A stretch of DNA of 64,000 nt, from NCBI GenBank assembly GCA_944388135.1, contig CALXHP010000001.1, positions 62,001-126,000 on the forward strand, given 5' to 3'. The DNA comes from an uncultured Gemmiger sp. GTDB lineage: Bacteria > Bacillota > Clostridia > Oscillospirales > Ruminococcaceae. Numbering within the stretch: position 1 is the first letter of the stretch; the number at the start of each line of letters is the position of its first letter. Below, piece by piece: positions 57,963 to 64,000 of the stretch. Position numbers and translations under genes: made by a program. Under the pieces are notes generated by a model. It made no database searches and was not told the DNA's origin. It saw only the letters and a program-made list of their open reading frames with translations.

Positions 57963-58724
57963 TCAGGCTTCGGCCCAGGCTTCCCGGACTGCGTTCAGCG
58001 CATTGAACAGCCGGGGGATCCCCATGTAGGGCATGGCGTGGACCAGCGCTGCCAGGATGCGGTCCCGGCTGTTGCCCGCCTTTTCTGCCCCCATCACGTG
58101 GGCTTTGACCTGCAGTTCCGCCCCTCCCAGAGCGGCCAGCATAACCACCGTGAGCAGTTCCCGCCGGGCGCCGTCCAAGCCGCCGCGGGTGGCAAAATCC
58201 CCGAAGCAGAACTCGGTGAGGAACCGGGGAATGGCCTCGGCGTATTCCGGGGGCAGGTCACTGTACCGGTCGGCGATCTCCTCCCCGTAGAGCGGCGCCT
58301 GAATGGCCAGACCGGCCTCGTAGCGGTCACCATCCTCCATAGTGCCCTGGGCCGGCAGGGGCAGCGTAATGCCCGCCGCCGTGAAGGCTTCGTTCATCGT
58401 CGTAATAGCGTTGAGGGTCTTGGGAAAGCCGATGAAAGGCGCACACTGGTAGATGGCCTCCCGGATGGACACCGGGGTGCACCCCACATTGAGGGCCGCC
58501 CCCACATGGGCTTTCAGCTGGGGCAGGGTCTGGTTCACGGCCAGCACCGTCACGGTGACCAGTTCCCGGTCCTCGTCGCTGAGCTTGCCGGTATAGCAGA
58601 CTTCCCCAAAGATAAACCGCTGCAAAATCTTCATGAATTCGGGATCGGTGCCCTCGTCCCCTGCGGGGGCAGCACCGAAAAGAATGCCAAATTTTTCCGC
58701 ACAGCGCTGGATACGATCTTCCAT
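57963..58724 (-). CDS. Carboxymuconolactone decarboxylase family protein, two domains
   Basis: A 253-residue protein with two CMD/AhpD-like units (about residues 40-115 and 160-245). The first has YTGKLSDEDRELVTVTVLAVNQTLPQLKAHVGAALNVG and the second GGLDGARRELLTVVMLAALGGAELQVKAHVMGAEKAG, each with the conserved His of KAHV. The CxxC of true AhpD peroxidases is absent, so a decarboxylase or binding role is more likely. Its promoter has the 19-base spacer of MerR-activated genes. AGGAGG lies 6 bases before ATG 58724. Confidence 0.88.
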   Translation of the reverse strand: MEDRIQRCAEKFGILFGAAPAGDEGTDPEFMKILQRFIFGEVCYTGKLSDEDRELVTVTVLAVNQTLPQLKAHVGAALNVGCTPVSIREAIYQCAPFIGFPKTLNAITTMNEAFTAAGITLPLPAQGTMEDGDRYEAGLAIQAPLYGEEIADRYSDLPPEYAEAIPRFLTEFCFGDFATRGGLDGARRELLTVVMLAALGGAELQVKAHVMGAEKAGNSRDRILAALVHAMPYMGIPRLFNALNAVREAWAEA

Positions 58725-58758
58725 AAAAGAAACCTCCTGACTTTTTGCCTTTGTGTAT

Positions 58759-58789
58759 AGGGTAACACTTAAAGCGTACTTGAAGTCAA
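58759..58789 (-). promoter_or_regulatory. MerR-type promoter with 19-base spacer
   Basis: Leftward: TTGACT (58789-58784), 19-base spacer, TACCCT (58764-58759). Inside and across it lies the dyad ACTTAAAG-N4-CTTGAAGT (58767-58786, 7 of 8 positions matched). An overlong spacer with a central dyad is the layout that MerR-family activators untwist. No MerR gene is in the window. Confidence 0.7.
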
Positions 58790-58803
58790 GAGGTTTTTTC
58801 CCG

Positions 58804-59529
58804 TCAATCCAGAATCCGGCCATCGGTGGAGATGGTCACTACCTGCCAAGGAATAAACTTGCCGCTGGCCTGCAAAGCCCGCTTGGCGGCATTTTCCAGC
58901 CCGCCGCAGCAGGGCACTTCCATCCGCACCACCGTAACTTCCCGGATGTCGTTGCGGCGCAGGATCTCGGTCAGCTTCTCACTGTAGTCCACACTGTCCA
59001 GCTTGGGGCAGCCCACCAGGGTGATGTGCCCCCGGATGAACCGCTCATGGAATGCTGCATAGGCATAGGCCGTACAGTCTGCGGCAATCAGCAGCTTGGC
59101 ACCGTCAAAGAAGGGCGCCTGAAGAGGCACCAGCTTGATCTGCACCGGCCACTGGCGCAGCCGGCTGGGCGCCATGGTGGGCGCGCAGGCGCCTTCCGTG
59201 CTGCCCTCCAGCACCTGGGCCCGGCTGCCGGGGCAGCCTGCATGGAGAGTATGGGCCGCACTGCCGGGGCAGCCGCCTGCCGCCCCGGCCTTATTCTGTT
59301 TGGCTGCCAGAACCGCGGCTTCGTCGTAGGGGGCAGCTTCCCGCTCCACAAAGGTGATGGCCCCCGTGGAGCAGGTGGGCAGGCAGTCCCCCAGACCGTC
59401 GCAGTAATCGTCCCGCATTAGCCGGGCCTTGCCGTCCACCATGGCGATGGCTCCCTCGTGGCAGGCCGCCGCGCAGGCGCCGCAGCCATTGCATTTGGTT
59501 TCATCGATCTGAATGATCCGTCGTTTCAT
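58804..59529 (-). CDS. 4Fe-4S ferredoxin-like protein with a cysteine-rich linker
   Basis: A 241-residue protein. The first 60 residues form a bacterial-type ferredoxin: CNGCGACAAAC (cluster 1) and, further on, the DCLPTC set of cluster 2. Next comes a linker with GCPGS twice (near 87 and 98) and further cysteines. The C-terminal 120 residues read as a domain with KLLIAADCTAYAYAAFHERFIRG and VTVVRMEVPCCGGLENAA. I recall proteins of this kind beside Fnr-type regulators in Clostridia. It is divergent from the Crp/Fnr gene and downstream of a -41.5 Crp site, so it is probably that activator's target. GGAGG ribosome site. Confidence 0.8.
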   Translation of the reverse strand: MKRRIIQIDETKCNGCGACAAACHEGAIAMVDGKARLMRDDYCDGLGDCLPTCSTGAITFVEREAAPYDEAAVLAAKQNKAGAAGGCPGSAAHTLHAGCPGSRAQVLEGSTEGACAPTMAPSRLRQWPVQIKLVPLQAPFFDGAKLLIAADCTAYAYAAFHERFIRGHITLVGCPKLDSVDYSEKLTEILRRNDIREVTVVRMEVPCCGGLENAAKRALQASGKFIPWQVVTISTDGRILD

Positions 59530-59563
59530 AGGTACAATGCCTCCGTATTGACTTTCTGGGGAT

Positions 59564-59606
59564 AGTTTACTACAATAGGCAAAGAATGTATGTTGTAGCT
59601 ACAACA
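59564..59606. promoter_or_regulatory. Crp/Fnr site and class II promoter of the ferredoxin gene
   Basis: A perfect 16-base palindrome, TGTTGTAG-CTACAACA (59591-59606). The leftward -10 TAAACT (59569-59564) places the palindrome centre at about -41.5, the classic activator position. No -35 is recognisable, as expected for an activator-dependent promoter. Confidence 0.7.
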
Positions 59607-59622
59607 CATTGGGAGGAACATC

Positions 59623-60294
59623 ATGGAACTTCAGGATCTGCCCGCCACACCCCTTTTCCGGGGGCTTACGGAGGAGGAAGCCCGGCGGGCCCTTACCGTC
59701 CTGGATGCCCGCCGCCGTTCCTTCGTGAAGGAGGAGCTTCTGCTCCAGGCCGGGCATTGCATCACCCATATGGGGCTGGTGCTGCGGGGCCGGGTGCACA
59801 TAGAACACCTGGACGTGTGGGGCAGCAAGACCCTGCTGGGCCAGGCCGGGGAAGGCGATCTTTTCGCCGAGACCTACGCCTGCCTGCCCCAGGAAGCCCT
59901 GTTGGTCAATGTGGTGGCCGCCAGCGACGGGGAGGCGCTCTTTCTGGCTGCCGACCGGCTGCTCCACCCCGGCAACGAGCCCTGGCTGCAGCGAATGGCC
60001 CAGAACCTCTTGCAGATCGCCGCCCGGAAAAACCTGGGGCTGGCCCGGCGCAATCTCTACACCGCCCCCAAAACGATCCGCGGGCGGGTGATGGCCTACT
60101 TCTCGGCCCTGGCGGTCAAAAACAACAGCCTGCGGTTTGCCCTGCCCTTTGACCGGCAGCAGCTGGCGGATTTTTTGGGGGTGGACCGCAGCGCCTTGAG
60201 CAGCACCCTTTCTCAGATGCAGCGGGACGGATTGATGACGCTGGAACGGCGCACGGTGGAACTGCACACCGCACCGGAGGATTTCTCCCTGTAA
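59623..60294 (+). CDS. Crp/Fnr family transcriptional regulator
   Basis: A 223-residue regulator: cyclic-nucleotide-binding-like jelly roll (about residues 10-125, LVLRGRVHIEHLDVWGSKTLLGQAGEGDLFAE) and a C-terminal HTH (PFDRQQLADFLGVDRSALSSTLSQMQRDGLM, near 172-200). The N terminus lacks the cysteine set of Fnr, so the signal is probably not an Fe-S cluster bound there; a single cysteine near residue 47 is present. The palindrome 17 bases upstream of the ATG implies autoregulation and activation of the ferredoxin gene. GGGAGG lies upstream. Confidence 0.87.
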   Translation: MELQDLPATPLFRGLTEEEARRALTVLDARRRSFVKEELLLQAGHCITHMGLVLRGRVHIEHLDVWGSKTLLGQAGEGDLFAETYACLPQEALLVNVVAASDGEALFLAADRLLHPGNEPWLQRMAQNLLQIAARKNLGLARRNLYTAPKTIRGRVMAYFSALAVKNNSLRFALPFDRQQLADFLGVDRSALSSTLSQMQRDGLMTLERRTVELHTAPEDFSL

Positions 60295-60303
60295 GACAAC
60301 AGA

Positions 60304-60344
60304 AACCGGGGCACAGGCGGATGCCTGTGCCCCGGTTGATTTTT
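60304..60344. terminator. Bidirectional terminator
   Basis: Fifteen-base stem AACCGGGGCACAGGC with its complement, 4-base loop, T-run on the plus strand. Confidence 0.9.
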
Positions 60345-60356
60345 GCAGAAGATTTT

Positions 60357-60986
60357 TTATTTGGTACCGAAGATCCGGTCGCCTGCGTCGCCCAGGCCGG
60401 GTACGATGTAGCCCTTGTCATTGAGGCGTTCATCCAGGGCACCCACGTAGATATCCACGTCGGGGTGGGCTTCATGCAGCGCCTTCATGCCCTCGGGTGC
60501 GGCAATCAGACCGATGAACTTGATGTGCTTGGCACCGCGCTTCTTGATCTGGGTGATGGCGTCGGAAGCGCTGCCGCCGGTGGCCAGCATGGGGTCCAGC
60601 ACGATGACTTCACGCTCGTTGATGTCACTAGGCAGTTTGCAGTAGTACTCCACCGGCTTCAGGGTCTCTTCGTTGCGGTAGAGGCCGATGTGACCCACCT
60701 TGGCGGCGGGGATCATCCGCAGCATACCGTCCACCATGCCCAGGCCGGCGCGCAGGATGGGGACCAGCGCCAGTTTACGGCCTGCCAGTACCTTGGTGCG
60801 GGCCAGGGCAATGGGCGTTTCCACTTCCACTTCCTCGGTGGGCAGATCGCGGGTGGCCTCGTAGCAAAGCAGCATGGCGACCTCGCTGGCCAGGTCACGG
60901 AATTCCTTGGTGCCGGTATTGCGGTCCCGCATCAGGCTGATCTTGTGCTGAATCAGGGGATGATCTACGATTTCGACAACGCTCAT
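60357..60986 (-). CDS. upp: Uracil phosphoribosyltransferase
   Basis: Salvages uracil to UMP with PRPP. The 209-residue protein has the start [43 protein letters not shown] near residues 77-90 and the PRPP-binding loop [16 protein letters not shown] near 127-142. The C-terminal [13 protein letters not shown] (uracil-binding GDAGDR) is intact. AAGGAG lies 9 bases before ATG 60986. Probably one transcript with rpiB and tsaB upstream. Confidence 0.95.
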   Translation of the reverse strand: MSVVEIVDHPLIQHKISLMRDRNTGTKEFRDLASEVAMLLCYEATRDLPTEEVEVETPIALARTKVLAGRKLALVPILRAGLGMVDGMLRMIPAAKVGHIGLYRNEETLKPVEYYCKLPSDINEREVIVLDPMLATGGSASDAITQIKKRGAKHIKFIGLIAAPEGMKALHEAHPDVDIYVGALDERLNDKGYIVPGLGDAGDRIFGTK

Positions 60987-61049
60987 GGTACAATCTCCTT
61001 GTCAAACAATTTTTATCGGCAGCCTGCGCGGGCAGGCCGAAAAACAGAG

Positions 61050-61502
61050 TTACTGGTTCTGCAGTGCCATCATCTTGTCGATGCGCTTCTGGTGGCGGCC
61101 GCCTTCAAAGGAAGCATTCAGGAAGGCATCCACGATCTGGCAGCCCAGACCGGCCCCCACCACACGGCCGCCCATGCAAAGCACGTTGGCGTCGTTGTGA
61201 CGGCGGGTAAACTCGGCGCTGAAGGTATCGCTGCAGCAGCAGGCCCGGATGCCCTGCATCTTGTTGGCGCACATGGACATGCCCACACCGGTGCCGCAGC
61301 AGAGAATGGCCAGCACGCAGCGGCCGTCCTGCACCGCCTTGCAGCCGGCGGCGGCAAAATCCGGATAGTCCACGCTGGCGGTGGAATCGGTGCCGAAATC
61401 TTCGTAGGCCACGCCCAATTCGTCCAGATGAGCCTTGATGGCTTCTTTCAGCTCATAGCCGCCGTGATCAGCTGCCAGAGCAATGGGTTTGTCAAACTTC
61501 AT
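61050..61502 (-). CDS. rpiB: Ribose 5-phosphate isomerase B
   Basis: Interconverts ribose and ribulose 5-phosphates. The 150-residue RpiB has ALAADHGGYELKEAI near residues 8-22, the phosphate-binding GTGVGMSMCANKMQGIRACCCSD near 70-92 with the catalytic-cysteine position in LCCGTG, RRHNDANVLCMGGRVVG near 100 and QIVDAFLNASFEGGRH near the end. The ATG at 61502 lies inside the end of tsaB (11-base overlap), so the genes are coupled. Confidence 0.93.
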   Translation of the reverse strand: MKFDKPIALAADHGGYELKEAIKAHLDELGVAYEDFGTDSTASVDYPDFAAAGCKAVQDGRCVLAILCCGTGVGMSMCANKMQGIRACCCSDTFSAEFTRRHNDANVLCMGGRVVGAGLGCQIVDAFLNASFEGGRHQKRIDKMMALQNQ

Positions 61503-62205
61503 CGGTGGTTTCCCCCTGTTGTTTTTCTCTCTCGGCGCGCTCCCGCTCCGCCTGGCTCAGCCGGTGATAGTCCGGCAACAGCTCGGCGGGGGGTACACAC
61601 CCGTTCCTTTCCCACAGGGCTTTGGCGGCCAACGCCACCCCCGCCCCACGCAGCACCTGCAGCGCGGGCGGGCATGGGGCCACACCCGGCACCTGTCCAT
61701 AGGTATTGTAACACAAAGCGGCGCCATCGCCAACAAAAAACAGCGGTTTTTTACAGTTCTGCACAAATTCCTGCAAAGCTGTCACCGGGGCGGCTGCATC
61801 CGGGGTCAGCCGGTCATGGGTCGCCAGGTCAAAGGCTGCCCAATAGACCTGCCCCCGACGGGCATCCTGGGCGCCGATCACCGTCCCCTGCCCCGCCATA
61901 CCGTAGGCCAGCGCCGCCATGGTGGACACCGGTGCGCAGGGGATCTGCCGGGGCAGCGCCAGGCCCTTGATCACCGACAGCCCGATGCGCAGCCCCGTAA
62001 AGCTGCCGGGACCGTTGGTTGCCCCCAGCACGTCCAGGTCCTCCACGGTCATATGGCAGGCACGCAGCGCTGCGTCGATCATGGGCAAGAGGGTCTCGCT
62101 GTGGGTCAGGCCGTTATTGCACTGTGTCTCGTACAACAGGGTATCGTCCCGCAGAACCGCCACCGCGGCCGTCTTGCCTGCGGTATCAACCGCCAGTAAA
62201 TTCAT
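61492..62205 (-). CDS. tsaB: tRNA threonylcarbamoyladenosine biosynthesis protein TsaB
   Basis: Partner of TsaD/TsaE in making t6A37 of tRNA. The 237-residue ASKHA-fold protein has LLAVDTAGKTAAVAVL at the start, THSETLLPMID near 34, DVLGATNGPGSFTGLRIGLSVIKGLA near 58-83 (the nucleotide-site region) and VIGAQDARRGQVYWAAF near 112. The end is charged. Follows tsaE with 53 bases between, and overlaps rpiB. tsaD is not in the window. Confidence 0.92.
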   Translation of the reverse strand: MNLLAVDTAGKTAAVAVLRDDTLLYETQCNNGLTHSETLLPMIDAALRACHMTVEDLDVLGATNGPGSFTGLRIGLSVIKGLALPRQIPCAPVSTMAALAYGMAGQGTVIGAQDARRGQVYWAAFDLATHDRLTPDAAAPVTALQEFVQNCKKPLFFVGDGAALCYNTYGQVPGVAPCPPALQVLRGAGVALAAKALWERNGCVPPAELLPDYHRLSQAERERAEREKQQGETTDEV

Positions 62206-62258
62206 AGCATCACCTGTACATTATGTAATATTCAGTCGAAATAATTCGTTTTGTAGTG

Positions 62259-62672
62259 TCATTCGATAACGATTCGCCGCGTGGTATCGTCGATCCGTTG
62301 GATATCAATATGGATGGGGTGCTCCTGGGCCAGCAGCTCGGCACAGTTTTCGCTCCATTCGCAGGCTACCACCGCCCCCATGTCCAGATAGTCGTAGAAC
62401 CCGGCAGAAGCCAGATCATTCTCGGTATGGATGCGGTAGAGGTCAAAGTGGGCCAGCGGACGGGGCCCACGGTAGTAATTCACAATGGCAAAGGTGGGGC
62501 TGCTCACCGGGTCGGTACAGCCCAGACCCTCCGCCAGCCCCTGGCAGAAGGCGGTTTTGCCCGCCCCCAGTCCGCCGGTAAAGGCGATCAGCGCCCCGGC
62601 AGGCAGCTTCTGGGCAAATCTGCGGCCCAGAGCCACCGTTTCTTCCCGGGAATGCGTGGTATATTCCTCCAT
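62259..62672 (-). CDS. tsaE: tRNA threonylcarbamoyladenosine biosynthesis ATPase TsaE
   Basis: ATPase driving the TsaBDE complex. The 137-residue protein has the P-loop FTGGLGAGKTAF near residues 31-42, CTDPVSSPTFAIVNYY near 58 and the HFDLYRI segment near 80. CEWSE near 107 is the family's Trp-Ser switch. I choose ATG 62672 because GAGGAG is about 10 bases upstream; the ATG at 62681 is only one base from it. First gene of the tsaE-tsaB-rpiB-upp string. Confidence 0.9.
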   Translation of the reverse strand: MEEYTTHSREETVALGRRFAQKLPAGALIAFTGGLGAGKTAFCQGLAEGLGCTDPVSSPTFAIVNYYRGPRPLAHFDLYRIHTENDLASAGFYDYLDMGAVVACEWSENCAELLAQEHPIHIDIQRIDDTTRRIVIE

Positions 62673-62750
62673 GGCCGTCATACTCCTCACTGTAGAATCG
62701 TATTTATTATAGTACACAATGTGCGATTTGTAAAATTTAATTCACAGCCG

Positions 62751-62779
62751 TGGTCAAATCTCCCCTGTTGCGTTATAAT
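62751..62779 (+). promoter_or_regulatory. Promoter of the RodA/FtsW-like gene
   Basis: TGGTCA (62751-62756), 17-base spacer, TATAAT (62774-62779); the -35 is poor. Confidence 0.4.
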
Positions 62780-62809
62780 AAGGGAAATGACCCCGAAGGG
62801 AGCGCCTGT

Positions 62810-63973
62810 ATGTATCCATTGATCCGCCGTTATCTGCGCCGTGTAGACGTACTGTACCTCGCTTTGTGCGTACTCTGCTCGGCGCTCAGCGTTGTGGTGC
62901 TGGTCTCCTTGGGATACAATCAACTGGGGTCCAACAACAAGGCATCGGTGCAGGTCATTGCCAGCCTGCTGGGCGCCATGCTGGCCATTGTTTTTTCCAC
63001 TGTGGACTACCGGGCCCTGGCCCGTGCCTGGCCCCTCCATGCCACCGTAGCCTGGGGGCTGGTTTTGCCAACCCTGTTCTGCCACAATGTGAACGCCGGG
63101 GTGCTGACCATCGGCTACGATGCCGGCGGCACCTCCAACTACAGCTGGTACCGCATCGGCGGCATGACCTTCCAGCCTGCCGAGCTGGCCAAAATCAGTT
63201 TTATCCTGACCCTGGCCCTCCATCTGAGCCAGCTGCGGGGACAGGTGAACCGGCCCAAGAATCTTTTGCTGCTTCTGATCCATGTGATCCTGCCGCCATT
63301 CCTCATCCACATTCAGGGGGACGACGGCACGGCGCTGGTGTTCCTGGGCATCGGGCTGGTGATGCTCTATGCCGGCGGGTTGTCCCACTGGCTGGTGGGC
63401 GGCACCCTGGCGGCCGGGGTGGTGGGCGGCTGCGCCCTGTTGGCCCTCAAGCCCGATCTTTTAAAAGGGTACCAGTTCCAGCGGATCATGGCGATCCTGA
63501 CGCCGGAGGACCCCGCCCTTTCCGACATTACCTACCAGCAGAACAAAGGTGCCATGGCCATCGGCACCGGCGGGCTGACCGGGAAAGGGCTATTCACCGG
63601 GGATCACATCTTTGTGCCCAACGCCTGGAATGATTTCATCTTCGCCTATCTGGCCAACGTGATGGGGTTTGTGGGGGCGGCCGCCGTGCTGATCCTGCTG
63701 TTTGCCCTCTGTCTGCGCACCCTGCGCACCGCCCTGCGCAGCAGCGATGCCCTGGGCCGGTATATCTGTGTGGGCATCTTTGCGGCGCTGTTTGTGCAGT
63801 GTGTCATCAACCTGGGCATGAACCTGCAGGTGTTGCCGGTCATTGGCGTGACGCTGCCCTTCTTCTCCGCTGGCGGGTCCAGCGTGGTCATGATGTATTT
63901 CTGTGTGGGGCTGGTGCTCAGTGTGGGGATGCACGCACGGGATTCCCGACTGAAGGCGGGGCCGATTCTGTAA
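62810..63973 (+). CDS. FtsW/RodA/SpoVE-family glycosyltransferase
   Basis: A 387-residue SEDS-family peptidoglycan glycosyltransferase with about ten helices. Family marks: GGMTFQPAELAKISFIL near residues 121-137, HIQGDDGTALVFLGIGLVMLYAGG near 176-199, YQQNKGAMAIGTGGLTGKGL near 244, VPNAWNDFIFAYLANVMGFVGA near 269 and GVTLPFFSAGGSSVVMMY near 348. The catalytic Asp region reads GDDGTAL. VPNAWND replaces the usual VPExxTD. Cannot be split between RodA and FtsW by eye. ATG 62810 has GAAGGGAG upstream. The 27 bases after it (63974-64000) hold nothing that I can support. Confidence 0.88.
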   Translation: MYPLIRRYLRRVDVLYLALCVLCSALSVVVLVSLGYNQLGSNNKASVQVIASLLGAMLAIVFSTVDYRALARAWPLHATVAWGLVLPTLFCHNVNAGVLTIGYDAGGTSNYSWYRIGGMTFQPAELAKISFILTLALHLSQLRGQVNRPKNLLLLLIHVILPPFLIHIQGDDGTALVFLGIGLVMLYAGGLSHWLVGGTLAAGVVGGCALLALKPDLLKGYQFQRIMAILTPEDPALSDITYQQNKGAMAIGTGGLTGKGLFTGDHIFVPNAWNDFIFAYLANVMGFVGAAAVLILLFALCLRTLRTALRSSDALGRYICVGIFAALFVQCVINLGMNLQVLPVIGVTLPFFSAGGSSVVMMYFCVGLVLSVGMHARDSRLKAGPIL

Positions 63974-64000
63974 ACTCTATATACTATGTAAGGCAGGCCC

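Noticed and set aside
1..64000. CRISPR array, IS element, rRNA or T-box / riboswitch
   Set aside because: No regularly spaced repeats, transposase, rRNA segment or recognisable aptamer was seen. Leaders of hisS and the aromatic operon are too short for T-boxes.

Overview
The window is about 64 kb of a GC-rich (roughly 58-60 % by eye), densely coding Firmicutes chromosome. AGGAGG-type ribosome binding sites, sigma-A-like promoters (TTGACA / TATAAT with 17-base spacers), strong hairpin terminators and several families typical of gut Clostridia (GGGtGRT protein, DUF4349, DUF1846, UPF0210/UPF0237, the DUF4130/radical SAM pair, an Eda-VOC fusion) point to the order Oscillospirales, in the neighbourhood of Faecalibacterium/Gemmiger/Subdoligranulum. 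This placement is inferred from gene content and was not searched.

Layout. 0-4 kb (minus): GGGtGRT protein (cut by the window edge), a NifU-like Fe-S scaffold, an O-antigen-ligase-like membrane protein and an MFS carrier. 4-6.5 kb (plus): hisS and a DUF4349 lipoprotein. 6.5-12.3 kb (minus): a beta-glucoside uptake locus (RpiR regulator, GH1 enzyme, PTS EIIBC) and aspS. 12.5-14.9 kb (plus): tRNA-Lys(UUU), a DUF1846 protein and a nicotinamidase-like hydrolase. 14.9-19.15 kb: a divergent unit in which a double-HTH XRE regulator faces six short phage tail-fibre-like genes across a promoter region with three GTTGA/TCAAC inverted repeats. No integrase, terminase, capsid, tape-measure or lysis gene is present. 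19.1-22.3 kb: YbaK-like deacylase, NAD(P)HX dehydratase, sirtuin and a HAD hydrolase. 22.4-30.3 kb: a seven-gene aromatic amino acid operon, pheA-aroB-aroC-aroEK-aroF-aroA-tyrA, with shikimate dehydrogenase and shikimate kinase fused. 30.3-36.9 kb: a minus-strand set (glycosyltransferase-like, alpha/beta hydrolase, condensation-type acyltransferase, zinc-ribbon membrane protein) divergent from an AlgI-like MBOAT acyltransferase and its DHHW/AlgX-like partner. 36.9-40.1 kb: an IclR regulator divergent from a KDPG aldolase-VOC fusion and a KDG kinase. 40.1-43.2 kb: birA-bioY behind a clear biotin operator, then ruvX and uppS. 43.2-47 kb: a cyclophilin lipoprotein, DUF1292 protein, a probable 6S RNA, a cysteine-less peroxiredoxin-like protein, a GNAT enzyme and CutC. 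47-51 kb: an XRE-S24 (LexA-like) repressor facing a two-helix membrane protein, then the radical SAM / DUF4130 DNA-metabolism pair and an orphan BlaI-type regulator with three operator copies. 51-58 kb (plus): serC-serA, pyridoxamine kinase, trmL-degV and the UPF0237-UPF0210 pair. 58-64 kb: carboxymuconolactone decarboxylase behind a MerR-type promoter, a ferredoxin gene divergent from its likely Crp/Fnr activator, upp, tsaE-tsaB-rpiB and a RodA/FtsW protein.

How it fits together. Most of the window is metabolic core: chorismate, phenylalanine, tyrosine and serine synthesis, biotin uptake, uronate-derived sugar acid breakdown, tRNA charging and modification, and cell-envelope building. The parts least explained by known biology are the XRE-switched tail-fibre cassette (14.9-19.1 kb) and the S24-repressor / small membrane protein / radical SAM-DUF4130 locus (47.0-50.5 kb). 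Several regulators have readable operators (BirA, BlaI, Crp/Fnr, XRE, IclR and a MerR-type promoter whose regulator is not in the window), so much of the control logic can be inferred from sequence.
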